Shown: positions 1-9,340 of the stretch, in pieces
How the letters are laid out: every line of letters starts with the position of its first letter
How positions within the stretch are numbered: position 1 is the stretch's first letter
Assembly (NCBI RefSeq): GCF_000014745.1
Contig: NC_008347.1
Location: 2,248,001 to 2,312,000 of the forward strand
DNA from: Maricaulis maris MCS10
GTDB lineage: Bacteria; Pseudomonadota; Alphaproteobacteria; Caulobacterales; Maricaulaceae
Length of the DNA: 64,000 nt
Direction of reading: 5' to 3'
The notes under the pieces: generated by a model
The model's input: only the letters and a program-made list of their open reading frames with translations
Database searches by the model: none
Told to the model about the DNA's origin: nothing
Made by a program: the position numbers and the translations under genes

Positions 1-2
1 GT

Positions 3-1700
3 CTAGGCGTCCACGGCCATCAGTGCATCGGCCTGGGCCCGTGCCGCGTCAGTAATGTCAGCGCCGGACAGCATGCGGGCAATCTCCTCGCGCCGCGCCG
101 CTCCATCCAGCTTGACCAGTGTCGTGCGCATGCCGCCCTGCCCGTCATCGGTCTTGACGATCTGCCAGTGATGATCGGCCAGCGCCGCCACTTGCGGTGA
201 GTGGGTAACGACCAGTGTCTGCCCCTTGGCGGCCAGCCGCTTGAGCCGCCGACCCACCGCATCGGCCACGGCCCCGCCAACGCCCTGGTCAACTTCGTCG
301 AAGACCAGAACCAGACCGTCATCCTCGCCAGCCAGCGCCACTTTCAGGGCCAGGCCGAAGCGCGACAGCTCACCCCCCGACGCGATCTTGTCCAGTGCTC
401 CGAAAGGCGATCCCGGATTGGTGGCAACCTCGAAAACGACCTGGTCGCGGCCATCAGGTCCGGCCCGGTCATCATCCGAGGTAATGGCGACGCGGAAGCG
501 CGCCCGGTCCATTTTCAGCGGCGGCAGTTCGGCCGCGACCGCGTCGGTCAGCGCCTTGCCGGCCTTCATGCGACTGCGTGACAGGGCATGGGCAGCGTCG
601 TCATACCGCGCCTGGGCCGCCTTCACGGCCTTTTCGGCCTCGGCAATCCGGTCCGACGCGTTCTCGATACCGTCGAGCTGGTCGGTCAGCCGACCATGCA
701 GGGCCGCCAGCTCGTCTGCGGCGACATGGTGCTTGCGGGCCAGGCCACGCAGGGCGAACAGCCGCTCCTCCACATCATTGAGACGGCCCGGCTCAACATC
801 GAATGCCTTGGCGGCGTCCGAGAGGGCATCTTCCGCCTCGGCAAATTCGATCAAGGCCCGGTCGATCGCCGTCGAGGCGCGCTCGAGCGCGGGCCCGGCC
901 TCACCACCGCCCGACCCGATATGATCACGCACTCGTTCCAGCCCACGCAGCGCCGCATTCAGACGCGCCTCCAGGCCTCCGCCCTCACCGGCGAGAGCCT
1001 GCTGGGCGTCCTGCAAATCCCCGATGGCGCGCTCGGCGCCTTGCAGGAATTGGCGTTCCTCAGCCAGTTCCGCCTCCTCGCCGGCACGCGGATCGAGCCG
1101 GTCGAGTTCCTCGATGGCATGACGCAGATAGTCCTGCTCGTCATCCGAGGCCTGATTGGCGTCCACCAGGGCATCGAGTTGCTTGCGAGCGGCGCTGACT
1201 TCGCGCCAGGCCGCACGACAGGTCGCCAGCTTGCCATCATGCCCGGCATAGGTATCGAGATAGGTGCGGTGGCTTTTGGGGTCCATCAGTCCGCGGCCGT
1301 CATGCTGGCCGTGAACTTCAACCAGTACATCGCCCAGTCCGCGCAACAGCCCGATGCTGGCTGCCTGGTCATTGATATGAGCGCGACTGCGGCCGTCCTC
1401 ACCAAGACGCCGGCGCAGGATCAGCGGCTCACCCGGCTCGACCATCAGGCCGGCCTCGTCCAGCAAGCCCCAGGCGGGGTGGCCGGCGGGCAGGTCAAAG
1501 GCGGCAACAGCCTGGGCCTCGTCAGCGCCGCTGCGCACCTGGGCGCGATCGGCACGCTCGCCAGCAGCCAGTCCCAGAGCGCCAAGCAGGATCGACTTGC
1601 CGGCACCGGTCTCGCCGGTCAGTGCACACAATCCACCGTCGAACGTCGCCTCAAGCGCGTCGATCAGGACCACATTTCGAATGGAAAGGGAGAGCAGCAT
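3..1700 (-). CDS. recN: DNA repair protein RecN
   Basis: SMC-like ATPase that acts at double-strand breaks in recombinational repair. The 565-residue product is the usual RecN length. A Walker A motif GETGAGKS lies at residues 29-36, followed by a long helical region rich in Glu, Ala and Arg (about 150-370, coiled coil), and then the C-terminal half-site with the ABC signature SGGELSRF and Walker B LVLVFDEVDQG. The start ATG is the only one that preserves the N-terminal beta strand before Walker A. It is the last gene of the minus-strand run that begins with the dcw cluster, 27 bases after bamD. recN follows bamD in many alphaproteobacteria. No SOS box is visible between the two genes, so it may be read with bamD. 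The gene is complete, with its stop at the left window edge. Confidence 0.96.
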   Translation of the reverse strand: MLLSLSIRNVVLIDALEATFDGGLCALTGETGAGKSILLGALGLAAGERADRAQVRSGADEAQAVAAFDLPAGHPAWGLLDEAGLMVEPGEPLILRRRLGEDGRSRAHINDQAASIGLLRGLGDVLVEVHGQHDGRGLMDPKSHRTYLDTYAGHDGKLATCRAAWREVSAARKQLDALVDANQASDDEQDYLRHAIEELDRLDPRAGEEAELAEERQFLQGAERAIGDLQDAQQALAGEGGGLEARLNAALRGLERVRDHIGSGGGEAGPALERASTAIDRALIEFAEAEDALSDAAKAFDVEPGRLNDVEERLFALRGLARKHHVAADELAALHGRLTDQLDGIENASDRIAEAEKAVKAAQARYDDAAHALSRSRMKAGKALTDAVAAELPPLKMDRARFRVAITSDDDRAGPDGRDQVVFEVATNPGSPFGALDKIASGGELSRFGLALKVALAGEDDGLVLVFDEVDQGVGGAVADAVGRRLKRLAAKGQTLVVTHSPQVAALADHHWQIVKTDDGQGGMRTTLVKLDGAARREEIARMLSGADITDAARAQADALMAVDA

Positions 1701-1727
1701 TCAGTGCGTAGGCACCCCCGGGCCAGA

Positions 1728-2558
1728 TCAGCCAAACAGCCGCTGCATGGCCCGCCGCATAAAGGACGGGTCGGCCTGTTCGATCGATTCGCCGATCGAG
1801 ATCCCCTCACGGGTGAGGAGATCATAGCTGGTCTCATACCAGTCACTGCCCGGGAAATTGTAGCCCAGGACCGATGCGACCTGACGGGCTTCCTCGTCAA
1901 TGCCGAGCGAGACATAGGATTCGACCAGGCGATGCAGGGCTTCCGGCACGTGCGATGTGTTGCCGTATTCGCGCAAGACATTCTGGAAACGGTTGATGGC
2001 CGCCAGGTGGTAGCCGCGGCGCAGATACCAGCGCCCAACGCTCATTTCCTTGCCAGCCAGATGGTCGCGCGTCATGTCGATCTTCAGGCGCGCGTCGGTA
2101 GCGTAGCGGCTGTCCGGGAAACGGCGCACAACCTGTTCAAGCGACAGCAGGGCCTGCTGGGTGGCCGCCTGGTCACGCCCGACATCCATGATCTGTTCGA
2201 AATGGCTGATCGCGATGAGGTAGTAGGCATAAGCGGCGTTGCGATTGCCCGGATGCAGCGAGATGAAGCGCTGGGCGTCGGAAATCGCCTCGTCGTAATT
2301 ATTGGATTCGTAGTTGGCATAGGCTGCCATCAGCATGGCCCGGCGTGCCCATTCCGAATACGGGTGCTGACGCTCCACCTCATCGAAGCGGGCCGCGGCC
2401 AGCGGGTATTGCTGGCGGTCGAGCGATTCGAACGCGGTGGCGTAAATCGTCTCCGCCGGTCGCTCGACATAAGCGACTGAATTATCTGGCCCGCTGGCAC
2501 AGGATGCCAAGAGGGCGGACAGGACAAGCGGGGCAACGATACGCGACATAAAGGTCAT
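1728..2558 (-). CDS. bamD: Outer membrane assembly lipoprotein BamD
   Basis: Essential lipoprotein of the BAM complex, which folds beta-barrel proteins into the outer membrane; anchored to the inner leaflet of that membrane. The 276-residue product begins with a hydrophobic signal ending in lipobox LASC, with Cys20 as the lipidated residue. The rest is TPR-like, with the family patterns YPLAAARFDEVERQHPYSEWA and ALLSLEQVVRRFPDSRYA separated by helical repeats. The reading frame stays open far upstream, but only the ATG at 2558 (or a second one three codons later) puts the lipobox at the proper distance. No strong Shine-Dalgarno is seen for either. It sits between lpxC and recN, a common alphaproteobacterial arrangement. 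Confidence 0.95.
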   Translation of the reverse strand: MTFMSRIVAPLVLSALLASCASGPDNSVAYVERPAETIYATAFESLDRQQYPLAAARFDEVERQHPYSEWARRAMLMAAYANYESNNYDEAISDAQRFISLHPGNRNAAYAYYLIAISHFEQIMDVGRDQAATQQALLSLEQVVRRFPDSRYATDARLKIDMTRDHLAGKEMSVGRWYLRRGYHLAAINRFQNVLREYGNTSHVPEALHRLVESYVSLGIDEEARQVASVLGYNFPGSDWYETSYDLLTREGISIGESIEQADPSFMRRAMQRLFG

Positions 2559-2790
2559 GAAAGCACGGCTCAACAGCTCTGGCGGCCGAAGGGCCACCCG
2601 TTCCGACAAGTTTGTAGCGGATGATTGCCTCGGGCAAAAGGGCGCTGTCATCGAGGAATGCGAAACTGACGGTTCAAGCCGTCGGATCAGGGCGCAATGA
2701 CAGATCTGCCGCAATAGAAAGGCGGCAAACCCCACGCCCCGCCAGGGCGTGCGGCCCGGGTTTTCGTCATGTCTCGAAATCAGGTAGGGC

Positions 2791-3687
2791 TCAACGCGCC
2801 ATCGCCATGGCGCCGGCATCGACGTCACGCATGCTGACCCATTTCCAGCTGGTCGGATCGTCCAGCAGGGCGCGCACGGCAGCATTGTTGATCGCGTGGC
2901 CCGGACGGGCGGCGCGATAACAGCCGATGATCGGAGCACCGGCCAGGGCGATATCGCCCAGCGCGTCCAGAGCCTTGTGACGGACAAACTCGTCCTTGAA
3001 GCGCAATCCTTCCGGATTGGCGATGCCGTCATCATCCAGCACCACGGCATTGTCCATGGAACCACCACGCGCCAGACCAGCGGCCAGCAGTGCTTCGTAA
3101 TCCTTGCGGAAACCGAAAGTCCGCGCCGAGGCGATGTCATCGCTGAAAATGTCGGGAGCGATCTCGAAGGCACAGGATTGGCGCCCCACCGAGGCGTGCT
3201 CGAAGCTGATCTCGATCTCGATCGACGGCTTGAGGGCCGGAAGGAATCCGGCGCTGCGCTCGTCATCTTCGATCATGACCGGACGCAGGACCTGGATCGC
3301 GCGACGCGGCATGGCATGGGATTTCAGTCCAACCTGGCGGATAAGCTTGACGAAGGGCGCCGAGGATCCGTCCATCACCGGGACTTCAGACCCTTCAACC
3401 TCGATCACTGCATCATCCACACCGAGGCCTGCCAGAGCGGCCATCAAATGCTCGATGGTTGCGACCGAAACGCCGGCCTCATTGGTGATAGTGGTGCCCA
3501 GGCGCACCTCATTGACATTGGTGGCCCGCGCCGCAATCCGGTTGTTGCGGTCGGTGATGTCTGAGCGCACAAAGACAATGCCCGCGCCGGCACTGGCCGG
3601 TTGCAGGACCATGCGAACCCGGTCGCCGGTGTGGAGACCAATGCCTGCGAACACAACAGGTGCCGCCAATGTGTGCCGGTTAATCAC
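2791..3687 (-). CDS. lpxC: UDP-3-O-acyl-N-acetylglucosamine deacetylase LpxC
   Basis: Zinc deacetylase for the committed step of lipid A synthesis, in the cytoplasm. At 298 residues it has the normal length. Visible family motifs are EHLMAAL (Glu79 and zinc ligand His80), ARTFGF, the MDNAVVLDD stretch, the zinc-site block RHKALDALGD and the catalytic His region RPGHAINN. The first codon is GTG; no better start fits the N-terminal strand, and no clear Shine-Dalgarno is visible. It lies directly downstream of ftsZ, separated by a terminator-like hairpin, so it may also have its own promoter in 3688-3820. Linkage of lpxC to ftsZ is conserved across proteobacteria and couples lipid A to division genes only by position. 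Confidence 0.96.
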   Translation of the reverse strand: MINRHTLAAPVVFAGIGLHTGDRVRMVLQPASAGAGIVFVRSDITDRNNRIAARATNVNEVRLGTTITNEAGVSVATIEHLMAALAGLGVDDAVIEVEGSEVPVMDGSSAPFVKLIRQVGLKSHAMPRRAIQVLRPVMIEDDERSAGFLPALKPSIEIEISFEHASVGRQSCAFEIAPDIFSDDIASARTFGFRKDYEALLAAGLARGGSMDNAVVLDDDGIANPEGLRFKDEFVRHKALDALGDIALAGAPIIGCYRAARPGHAINNAAVRALLDDPTSWKWVSMRDVDAGAMAMAR

Positions 3688-3820
3688 TGTAACGCGCCAT
3701 CTTGCTTACGGTTTACGCCCAAACGCTTGATGGCCAGACAGCCATCGACCTGTGCAGTGAACGACAGGCGGTGCCAGCATTCAATTAAACCATTGTTGCG
3801 GTTTGTTACGCGGCTGCAGC

Positions 3821-3847
3821 AAAAAGGGCGGCCGCAATGGGCCGCCC
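3821..3847 (-). terminator. Probable intrinsic terminator after ftsZ
   Basis: On the minus strand an 8-bp GC stem (GGGCGGCC pairing with GGCCGCCC, six-base loop) is followed at once by five T residues, 33 bases after the ftsZ stop. On the plus strand the downstream tract is only GTTTCTT, so the minus-strand reading is better. It would end the dcw transcript before lpxC, at least in part. Confidence 0.7.
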
Positions 3848-3879
3848 GTTTCTTCAGTCAGATCAGTGAGTTGATCTGA

Positions 3880-5511
3880 TCAATTTGCCTGGCGACGCAG
3901 GAAGGCCGGGATTTCCAGATCGCCTTCTTCCAGGCTGTCACCGAACAGGTCTCCGGACGCCGGTCGCTGGGCCGACTGGACCGGCGCAGTCTTGGTGACC
4001 GGCGCGGCTTTCGGAGCAGGTTCGACCGGCTTCTTGCGGCGACCGAAGAGCGAGAACCCACGCTTCTCTTCCTTGCTGTCGGCTTGCGGCGCCGAGGCGC
4101 GGCGTTCTTCATAGCGCGCGTTCAAACGTTCTGCTTCCTGGGCCAGTCGGGCCTGGTCCTGGACAACTTGCGGCGCTTCGGCCCGCATGTCGGTCTGGGT
4201 CGTCCGCACTTCAGACACATAAGGGTCGCGATCAGAACTGATCGGGCTCGTGGCGATGGCGTCGGAGAGATCTTCGGCCCCGACAGCCCTCTTCATCGGC
4301 TCGACCTGGAACTCGTCGCTGGTCTCGGTCTCGGTTTGTGCGGCAGCCTGCGGCTCCGCTTCCCGGCGCGGTTCAGCGATACGGGGTTCGGGTGCGCGCA
4401 TCTCGACACCGCGCTCACTGGCCACACGGCCCGGACGGTCAGAATTCGAGCGTTTCCATGGCAGGATGGCGTCATTCGGATTGGACTGCTGGGCCGACGC
4501 AGCGCCGCGTTGCTGACGGGCACGCGGATCGGTCTGAACCATGATTTCCGCGTCGATACCGGTGGCGACGACCGAGACACGCATGGAACCTTCCATGGTT
4601 TCGTCGAAGGTCGAACCGACAATGATATTGGCTTCCGGATCGACTTCAGCGCGAATTTCGTTCGCGGCCTCGTCGACCTCATAAAGGGTCATGTCATAGC
4701 CGCCGGTGATGTTGATCAGGACGCCGGTGGCCCCCTTCATCGAAACATCGTCCAGCAGCGGATTTGAAATGGCGGCCTGGGCGGCTTCCACGGCGCGCTT
4801 TTCGCCGCCGGCCTCGCCCGTCCCCATCATCGCCTTGCCCATCTCGTTCATCACCGCGCGGACGTCGGCGAAGTCGAGATTGATCAGGCCCGGCATGACC
4901 ATCAGATCGGTGATACCGCGCACGCCGGAATGCAGGACCTGGTCAGCCATGGAGAAGGCCTCGGCAAAGGTCGTTTTCTCGGTCGCGATACGGAAGAGAT
5001 TCTGGTTCGGGATCACGATCAGCGTATCGACATGATCCTGCAGCTGATCGATCCCGGAATCGGCCAGCTTCATGCGGCGCGAGCCTTCGAAATGGAAGGG
5101 TTTGGTCACGACACCAACGGTGAGAATGCCCATTTCACGAGCCGCGCGCGCCACGACAGGCGCAGCGCCGGTTCCCGTGCCACCACCCATGCCGGCAGTG
5201 ATGAAGACCATGTGGGCCCCGCCCAGATGCTCGCGGATCTCCTCGATCGAGTCCTCGGCCGACTGTTCACCGACTTCCGGTCGCGCACCCGCGCCCAGAC
5301 CTTCAGTGATGGCGGCCCCCATCTGGACGCGCTTTTCGGCCTGCGAACGTTGCAGGGCCTGGGCGTCTGTGTTGGCGACGACAAAGTCGACACCTTCCAG
5401 CTTGGCCTCGATCATGTTGTTGACGGCATTCCCCCCGGCGCCCCCGACACCAAAGACCACAATACGCGGCCGCAACTCGGTCGTTTCGGGAATTGAGAGG
5501 TTGAGCGTCAT
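3880..5511 (-). CDS. ftsZ: Cell division protein FtsZ
   Basis: Tubulin-like GTPase that forms the Z ring at midcell. The 543-residue protein has the GTP-binding GGAGGN at 23-28, the ANTDAQ loop at 46-51, and the tubulin signature GMGGGTGTG at 107-115. A long disordered linker (about 325-525) rich in Glu, Arg, Ala and Pro follows, then the FtsA-binding tail LEIPAFLRR. The long linker is typical of alphaproteobacteria. An in-frame ATG exists seven codons earlier, but an AGGG Shine-Dalgarno lies about 7 bases before the ATG at 5511, so I use that start. The upstream 140 bases carry a CtrA-type box and a GANTC site, and no gene separates them from the start. The gene ends before a good terminator. 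Confidence 0.98.
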   Translation of the reverse strand: MTLNLSIPETTELRPRIVVFGVGGAGGNAVNNMIEAKLEGVDFVVANTDAQALQRSQAEKRVQMGAAITEGLGAGARPEVGEQSAEDSIEEIREHLGGAHMVFITAGMGGGTGTGAAPVVARAAREMGILTVGVVTKPFHFEGSRRMKLADSGIDQLQDHVDTLIVIPNQNLFRIATEKTTFAEAFSMADQVLHSGVRGITDLMVMPGLINLDFADVRAVMNEMGKAMMGTGEAGGEKRAVEAAQAAISNPLLDDVSMKGATGVLINITGGYDMTLYEVDEAANEIRAEVDPEANIIVGSTFDETMEGSMRVSVVATGIDAEIMVQTDPRARQQRGAASAQQSNPNDAILPWKRSNSDRPGRVASERGVEMRAPEPRIAEPRREAEPQAAAQTETETSDEFQVEPMKRAVGAEDLSDAIATSPISSDRDPYVSEVRTTQTDMRAEAPQVVQDQARLAQEAERLNARYEERRASAPQADSKEEKRGFSLFGRRKKPVEPAPKAAPVTKTAPVQSAQRPASGDLFGDSLEEGDLEIPAFLRRQAN

Positions 5512-5547
5512 GACAGACCCTGTTCTCGGCACTGGAAGTTAAACAAC

Positions 5548-5552
5548 GATTC
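5548..5552. promoter_or_regulatory. GANTC (CcrM-type) methylation site in the ftsZ leader
   Basis: GATTC lies 37 bases upstream of the ftsZ start and 25 bases from the CtrA-type box. In Caulobacter the CcrM methyltransferase modifies GANTC and affects ftsZ transcription. A single five-base match is weak by itself; the position is what makes it worth listing. Confidence 0.4.
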
Positions 5553-5577
5553 ACCATGAAGTTTCGCCCCAAGACGC

Positions 5578-5592
5578 TTAAGCAGGGGTTAA
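5578..5592. promoter_or_regulatory. CtrA-type binding box upstream of ftsZ
   Basis: A perfect TTAA-N7-TTAA (spacer GCAGGGG) lies 67-81 bases upstream of the ftsZ ATG. The master cell-cycle regulator CtrA binds this pattern in Caulobacter and its relatives and represses ftsZ there. With this base composition the 8 fixed bases should occur well under once in 64 kb by chance (my rough estimate from an assumed AT share, not a count). A further TTAA half site is at 5539-5542. Confidence 0.7.
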
Positions 5593-5651
5593 ACTGATGA
5601 TCATTTCAGGTGGTAAAACATTCTGACCGACAGGGTCCGCCGCTGATGTCG

Positions 5652-6047
5652 TCAGCCGCTTGCAGCCTCGGGAAGCGAGCCGGATAGCCAGATTTCGCGG
5701 TCCGACCGGTCGAGCAGCAGGGTCACCGCGTGTCCGAGCTCATGCATGGTATTTGCAAAGATCATGATGATCTCGGCATCACGCTGCGTTTGCGGCAATC
5801 GCACACCAAAACTCATCGAATGGGTCACGAATGAGTTGAAGAACTTCGCGATGTCCTGAGCTTCCGAGCGCGCAATGCGAAGGTCCACCCGTGTGAAATC
5901 GAGCAGGATGCGGCGCCAGCCCCGGGATTCCGCCGCTTCGGCCATTTCGACGATGATGTCGGTGGCGCTGTCCCAGTCCTCATAACCATCAATGAAGGTT
6001 TCGACACAAGCGTGGTCAGGCAGGATTGTGACTCGATTGAAAGACAT
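5652..6047 (-). CDS. Unknown 131-residue protein between ftsA and ftsZ, STAS-like
   Basis: I do not recognise a named family. The 131-residue product has no signal peptide or membrane segment. A beta-alpha pattern with a central WRRILLDFTRVDLRIA stretch resembles STAS/SpoIIAA-like folds, where a strand ending in D-F precedes a helix. No conserved phosphorylatable Ser of the SpoIIAA type (D-S) is seen, so if it is STAS-like it is probably not a classic anti-anti-sigma factor. The start ATG at 6047 is preceded by AAGAAGAG. A longer upstream open frame exists but reads antisense-like low-complexity sequence across the end of ftsA. It is 104 bases after ftsA, and its stop is 140 bases before ftsZ. 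Placement suggests a role tied to division or its regulation; this is inference. Confidence 0.75.
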   Translation of the reverse strand: MSFNRVTILPDHACVETFIDGYEDWDSATDIIVEMAEAAESRGWRRILLDFTRVDLRIARSEAQDIAKFFNSFVTHSMSFGVRLPQTQRDAEIIMIFANTMHELGHAVTLLLDRSDREIWLSGSLPEAASG

Positions 6048-6151
6048 TGCGCTCTTCTTGCGACCTAGAGTCGGAGAAGTAAGGGCCGCACCCGAGAAAG
6101 TCCTTAAACGCGTCGGTAATTGATTATGAAATAGCGGTTGATCCCGAAGGC

Positions 6152-7483
6152 TCAAAAGCTTTCGGCAAACCAGCGCCACATGGACGACGCCCGACCGGCA
6201 CCAGCTTCCGCAGGAACCCGGCGCGGCATGGTCGGCAGACCGCTCATGCGCGGCGGTCCGGCAATGGCTTCCGCGGCCCCGCGCGTCTCGCGGCGGACCA
6301 CACCGGCCACGGCACTGAAAGCCGGACCGGACACCGCATCGCCCAGCCCGCTGACACCGCATGGTCCCGCGATACGGACCTGCTTGCCAAACACACGCGC
6401 GGCCAGTTCGGCAGCGCCGGGAAGCTGGGCGCCCCCACCAGTCAGAACCAGGCGACGGCCGGATGTCTTGCCGACACCGGCCGCGTCGAGGCGGTCGCGG
6501 ATTAGTTCGAAGGTCTCTTCCAGCCGCGGCCGGATGATCGAGTTGAGCAGGGAGCGCGGCGCACTGTCGTAAAGCGCACCATTTTCACCGGAAACCGATG
6601 GCACCTCGATCATCTGCTGGTCATCCTCGGGACTGTCCAGAGCCGACCCGTACAGCGTCTTGAGGCGTTCCGCGGCGGCCAGCGGCGTCGACAGGCCGCG
6701 CGCCACATCCGATGTCACATGCGAGCCACCGACCGGGACGGCATCAATATGCAGCAGCGCACCTTCCGCGAACACGGCTGCGGTGGTGGCGCCGGCACCC
6801 ATGTCGATCAGGGTCGCACCCAGCTTGACTTCATCGTCGGCCAGGGCCGACAGGCCGGACGCGTAAGGTGTGGCGACCACGCCCTTGAGGTCGAGATGGC
6901 AGCGCTCGATACAGGTCGACAGATTGCGCAGCGGGCCGATGGCGGCGGTAATGACATGCACTTCCACGCCCAGCGTCTTGCCGAACATGCCGCGCGGATC
7001 CTTGATCCCGCGATGATCATCGACTGACCAGGACAGCGGAATGGCGTGCAGGACAACGCGGTCTTCAATCGCAAATTCAGCCAGCGCGCCATCCAGCAGG
7101 CGGCGCGGCTCGCGCTCGGTGATCTCGCGTTGTGGCAGGTCGATCTCGGCAGCCAGGCGGGTCGAGGCCGGCTGTCCGGCCGACAGGGTCACGGTGACAG
7201 CGTTGACGGCAATCCCGGCCATGCGCTCGGCCTGCTCGACCGCGGTGCGGATGGCTTCGGCGGCTGCATCCATGTCAACCACCGCGCCGGCGCGGACGCC
7301 GCGCGAGGACTGGTGACCGACACCGATCACACGCGGCCGCGGACCGGAGATGGTCTGATCGGTGCGGGCGATGAAACAGGCAATCTTGGAGGAGCCGACA
7401 TCAAGGGCGGCACAGACACCCTGGGCCTTGGAGCCGCTGACAGCGCTGGGCTGACGGGACCGGAACAGATCAAACACACTCAC
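6152..7483 (-). CDS. ftsA: Cell division protein FtsA
   Basis: Actin-like ATPase that tethers FtsZ to the membrane and recruits late divisome proteins. The 443-residue product starts with a short basic N-terminus, then the actin phosphate-1 motif ALDVGSSKI. The second phosphate loop LIDMGAGATT and the adenosine motif LVLTGGGAQLPG are visible. The last residues, SSMWRWFAESF, form the amphipathic membrane-targeting helix expected at the FtsA C-terminus. The start is GTG, overlapping the ftsQ stop as GTGA, with GGGAG eight bases upstream. It is co-transcribed and probably translationally coupled with ftsQ. Confidence 0.97.
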   Translation of the reverse strand: MSVFDLFRSRQPSAVSGSKAQGVCAALDVGSSKIACFIARTDQTISGPRPRVIGVGHQSSRGVRAGAVVDMDAAAEAIRTAVEQAERMAGIAVNAVTVTLSAGQPASTRLAAEIDLPQREITEREPRRLLDGALAEFAIEDRVVLHAIPLSWSVDDHRGIKDPRGMFGKTLGVEVHVITAAIGPLRNLSTCIERCHLDLKGVVATPYASGLSALADDEVKLGATLIDMGAGATTAAVFAEGALLHIDAVPVGGSHVTSDVARGLSTPLAAAERLKTLYGSALDSPEDDQQMIEVPSVSGENGALYDSAPRSLLNSIIRPRLEETFELIRDRLDAAGVGKTSGRRLVLTGGGAQLPGAAELAARVFGKQVRIAGPCGVSGLGDAVSGPAFSAVAGVVRRETRGAAEAIAGPPRMSGLPTMPRRVPAEAGAGRASSMWRWFAESF

Positions 7484-8388
7484 GCTTCACGCTCCCGCAT
7501 ACCGGCCGCCGCTGCCCGGTCAGGCAGGGCACGGACGATCAGATCGCCCTCACCGCGTAGGTCAAAACTCTCGGCCGCCAGGCGCAGCACGCCACGCTCG
7601 GCCTGAAGGCGGGCGAGGATGGCGATCGAGGCCATCACATCGCTCTCCGGCAATTTCACATCAGCACCGCTTTCCAGGCGCAGATTCCAGCGCCTTTCAC
7701 CGACGCGCACCGCACCGACCACCCGACCGGCCACGTCCGGGAAATGGCCCAGGGCATCGACGATCTCGGTCGCCGCCTCATTGGCGCCGTCGGCAACGAC
7801 AAGCGGCAGATCGGGCGGGTTCATGACATCGGCATCAGCGATCACGACCCCGTCGCGATCGATTACGTGCAGACCGCCCTCGACCTGCCAGAGCGCGAAG
7901 GCTTCGCGGGTCTCGACGACAATGGCGATACGGTCGGGCAGCAGACGGGCAACACGGGCCCGACGGATCATCGGCATGGCCTCGACCCGGCTTCGAACAA
8001 TTTCCGGATCGATCGAGAAAATGGACTCGCCGTCGGTGATCAGGGATGCCTGGACGATGGCATGGGCCATCTCGCCGCGGGCGCCTGTGACATCAATGGC
8101 GCGAACGGCGAAGCCGGACTCAGCGAGCTGACGCTCGACGTGGGCACCGGCCCAGGAAGCGACATCGTCGAGCTGACCGAAGAGCGCGAGTCCGCCCACC
8201 GTGACAGCCGCCAGGCCAGCCACGACCAACCCGCCGAAACGGGCTGCATTCGCCATACGATATCTGACACCCCGGACCTGGGCCTCGGCCCAGTTACGCA
8301 AACGCCGCGGTGCGGACACCGCGGCGGACTGGGGTTTGGTCTTGCGACGGACCGCTTTACGCGATCCGGCACGCCTCACCTTCGACAC
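7480..8388 (-). CDS. ftsQ: Cell division protein FtsQ
   Basis: Bitopic divisome protein linking early and late septation factors. I place the start at the GTG at 8388: GGCGGAGA lies 7-8 bases upstream and the resulting 302-residue length fits alphaproteobacterial FtsQ; an ATG at 8439 would add 17 residues inside ddl. The N-terminus is very basic (cytoplasmic). One transmembrane segment follows around residues 50-72. The POTRA domain comes next, with the family pattern [11 protein letters not shown] and then [19 protein letters not shown]. It overlaps ddl by 13 bases and ftsA by 4, so it is coupled to both. Confidence 0.95.
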
Positions 8389-9290
8389 GACGCATTCTCC
8401 GCCATCCATGCAACGAGATCGGAAAATTCGATCCCGCAATACTGCGCCTGTTCTGGCGCTAGTGATGTCGGAGTCATGCCCGGTTGGGTGTTAATTTCGA
8501 GTAACCATAATGGTGTATCGGCTGCCGAATCATAGCGGAAATCCGACCGCGTCATGCCCCGGCATCCCAAGGCCCGGTGTGCCCTGACAGCCAAATCCAT
8601 CGCCAGTTCAGCGATTTCGGCGGAAATCGGCGCCGGTAAAATATGATCCGACCCGCCTGCCGTGTATTTCGCTTCATAGTCGTAAAAGGTCGTGTTGGGC
8701 TTGATCTCGGTGACACACAGCGCCCTGTCTTCCATTACCGCCACGGTCAGCTCGCGACCGGGCACATAGCGCTCGATCAGGATTTCATCACCCAGCGCCC
8801 AGGCCGTCGAACCCAGCTCGGCGGGTGGGCGATTGGCACCTTCCAGCACGATATGCACGCCGACCGATGAGCCTTGTGCATTCGGTTTGGCGACATAGGG
8901 CGGCTTCATCACATGGGCCTTGGCCGCCTCGAAACGGTTGGCGATGATGCCCTCAGGACAGGGGATGCCCGCCGCGCGCAGCACGTCCTTGGCCTTCTGC
9001 TTGTCCATCGCCAGGGCCGAAGCGAGCACGCCGGAATGGGTGTAGGGCTTGCCGAAATGCTCGAGCACACCCTGGACCAGACCGTCCTCGCCCCACTCGC
9101 CATGCAGGGCGTTAAAGACGACATCCGGGTCGGCGTCGGCGAGCTGTTGCGACAGATGACGGCCGGCATCGATCTCGACCACCTCGTAGCCGGCATCGCG
9201 CAACCCCTTGGCACAGGCCGCGCCCGTGACCAGAGACACATCCCGCTCCGGCGACAGTCCGCCCATCAAAACCGCGATACGCTTGCTCAT
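8376..9290 (-). CDS. ddl: D-alanine--D-alanine ligase
   Basis: ATP-grasp ligase that makes the D-Ala-D-Ala dipeptide for MurF. With the ATG at 9290 (AGGA eight bases upstream) the product has 304 residues, the normal DdlB size; an earlier ATG in the same frame lacks this signal. Family motifs are [12 protein letters not shown] near the N-terminus, [10 protein letters not shown], the ATP-grasp loop NAQGSSVGV and the metal-binding end [11 protein letters not shown]. It lies between an unknown dcw gene and ftsQ, as in many alphaproteobacteria where ddl precedes ftsQAZ. Confidence 0.97.
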
Positions 9291-9340
9291 GAGATTATCC
9301 TGGCTGAGGCCCTGACCGGTCATCGACCCGGGCAGACCGG

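Noticed and set aside
588-2480. A 630-residue open frame on the plus strand across recN and bamD
   Set aside because: It is the antisense shadow of two conserved genes, common in GC-rich DNA, and has no family motifs.
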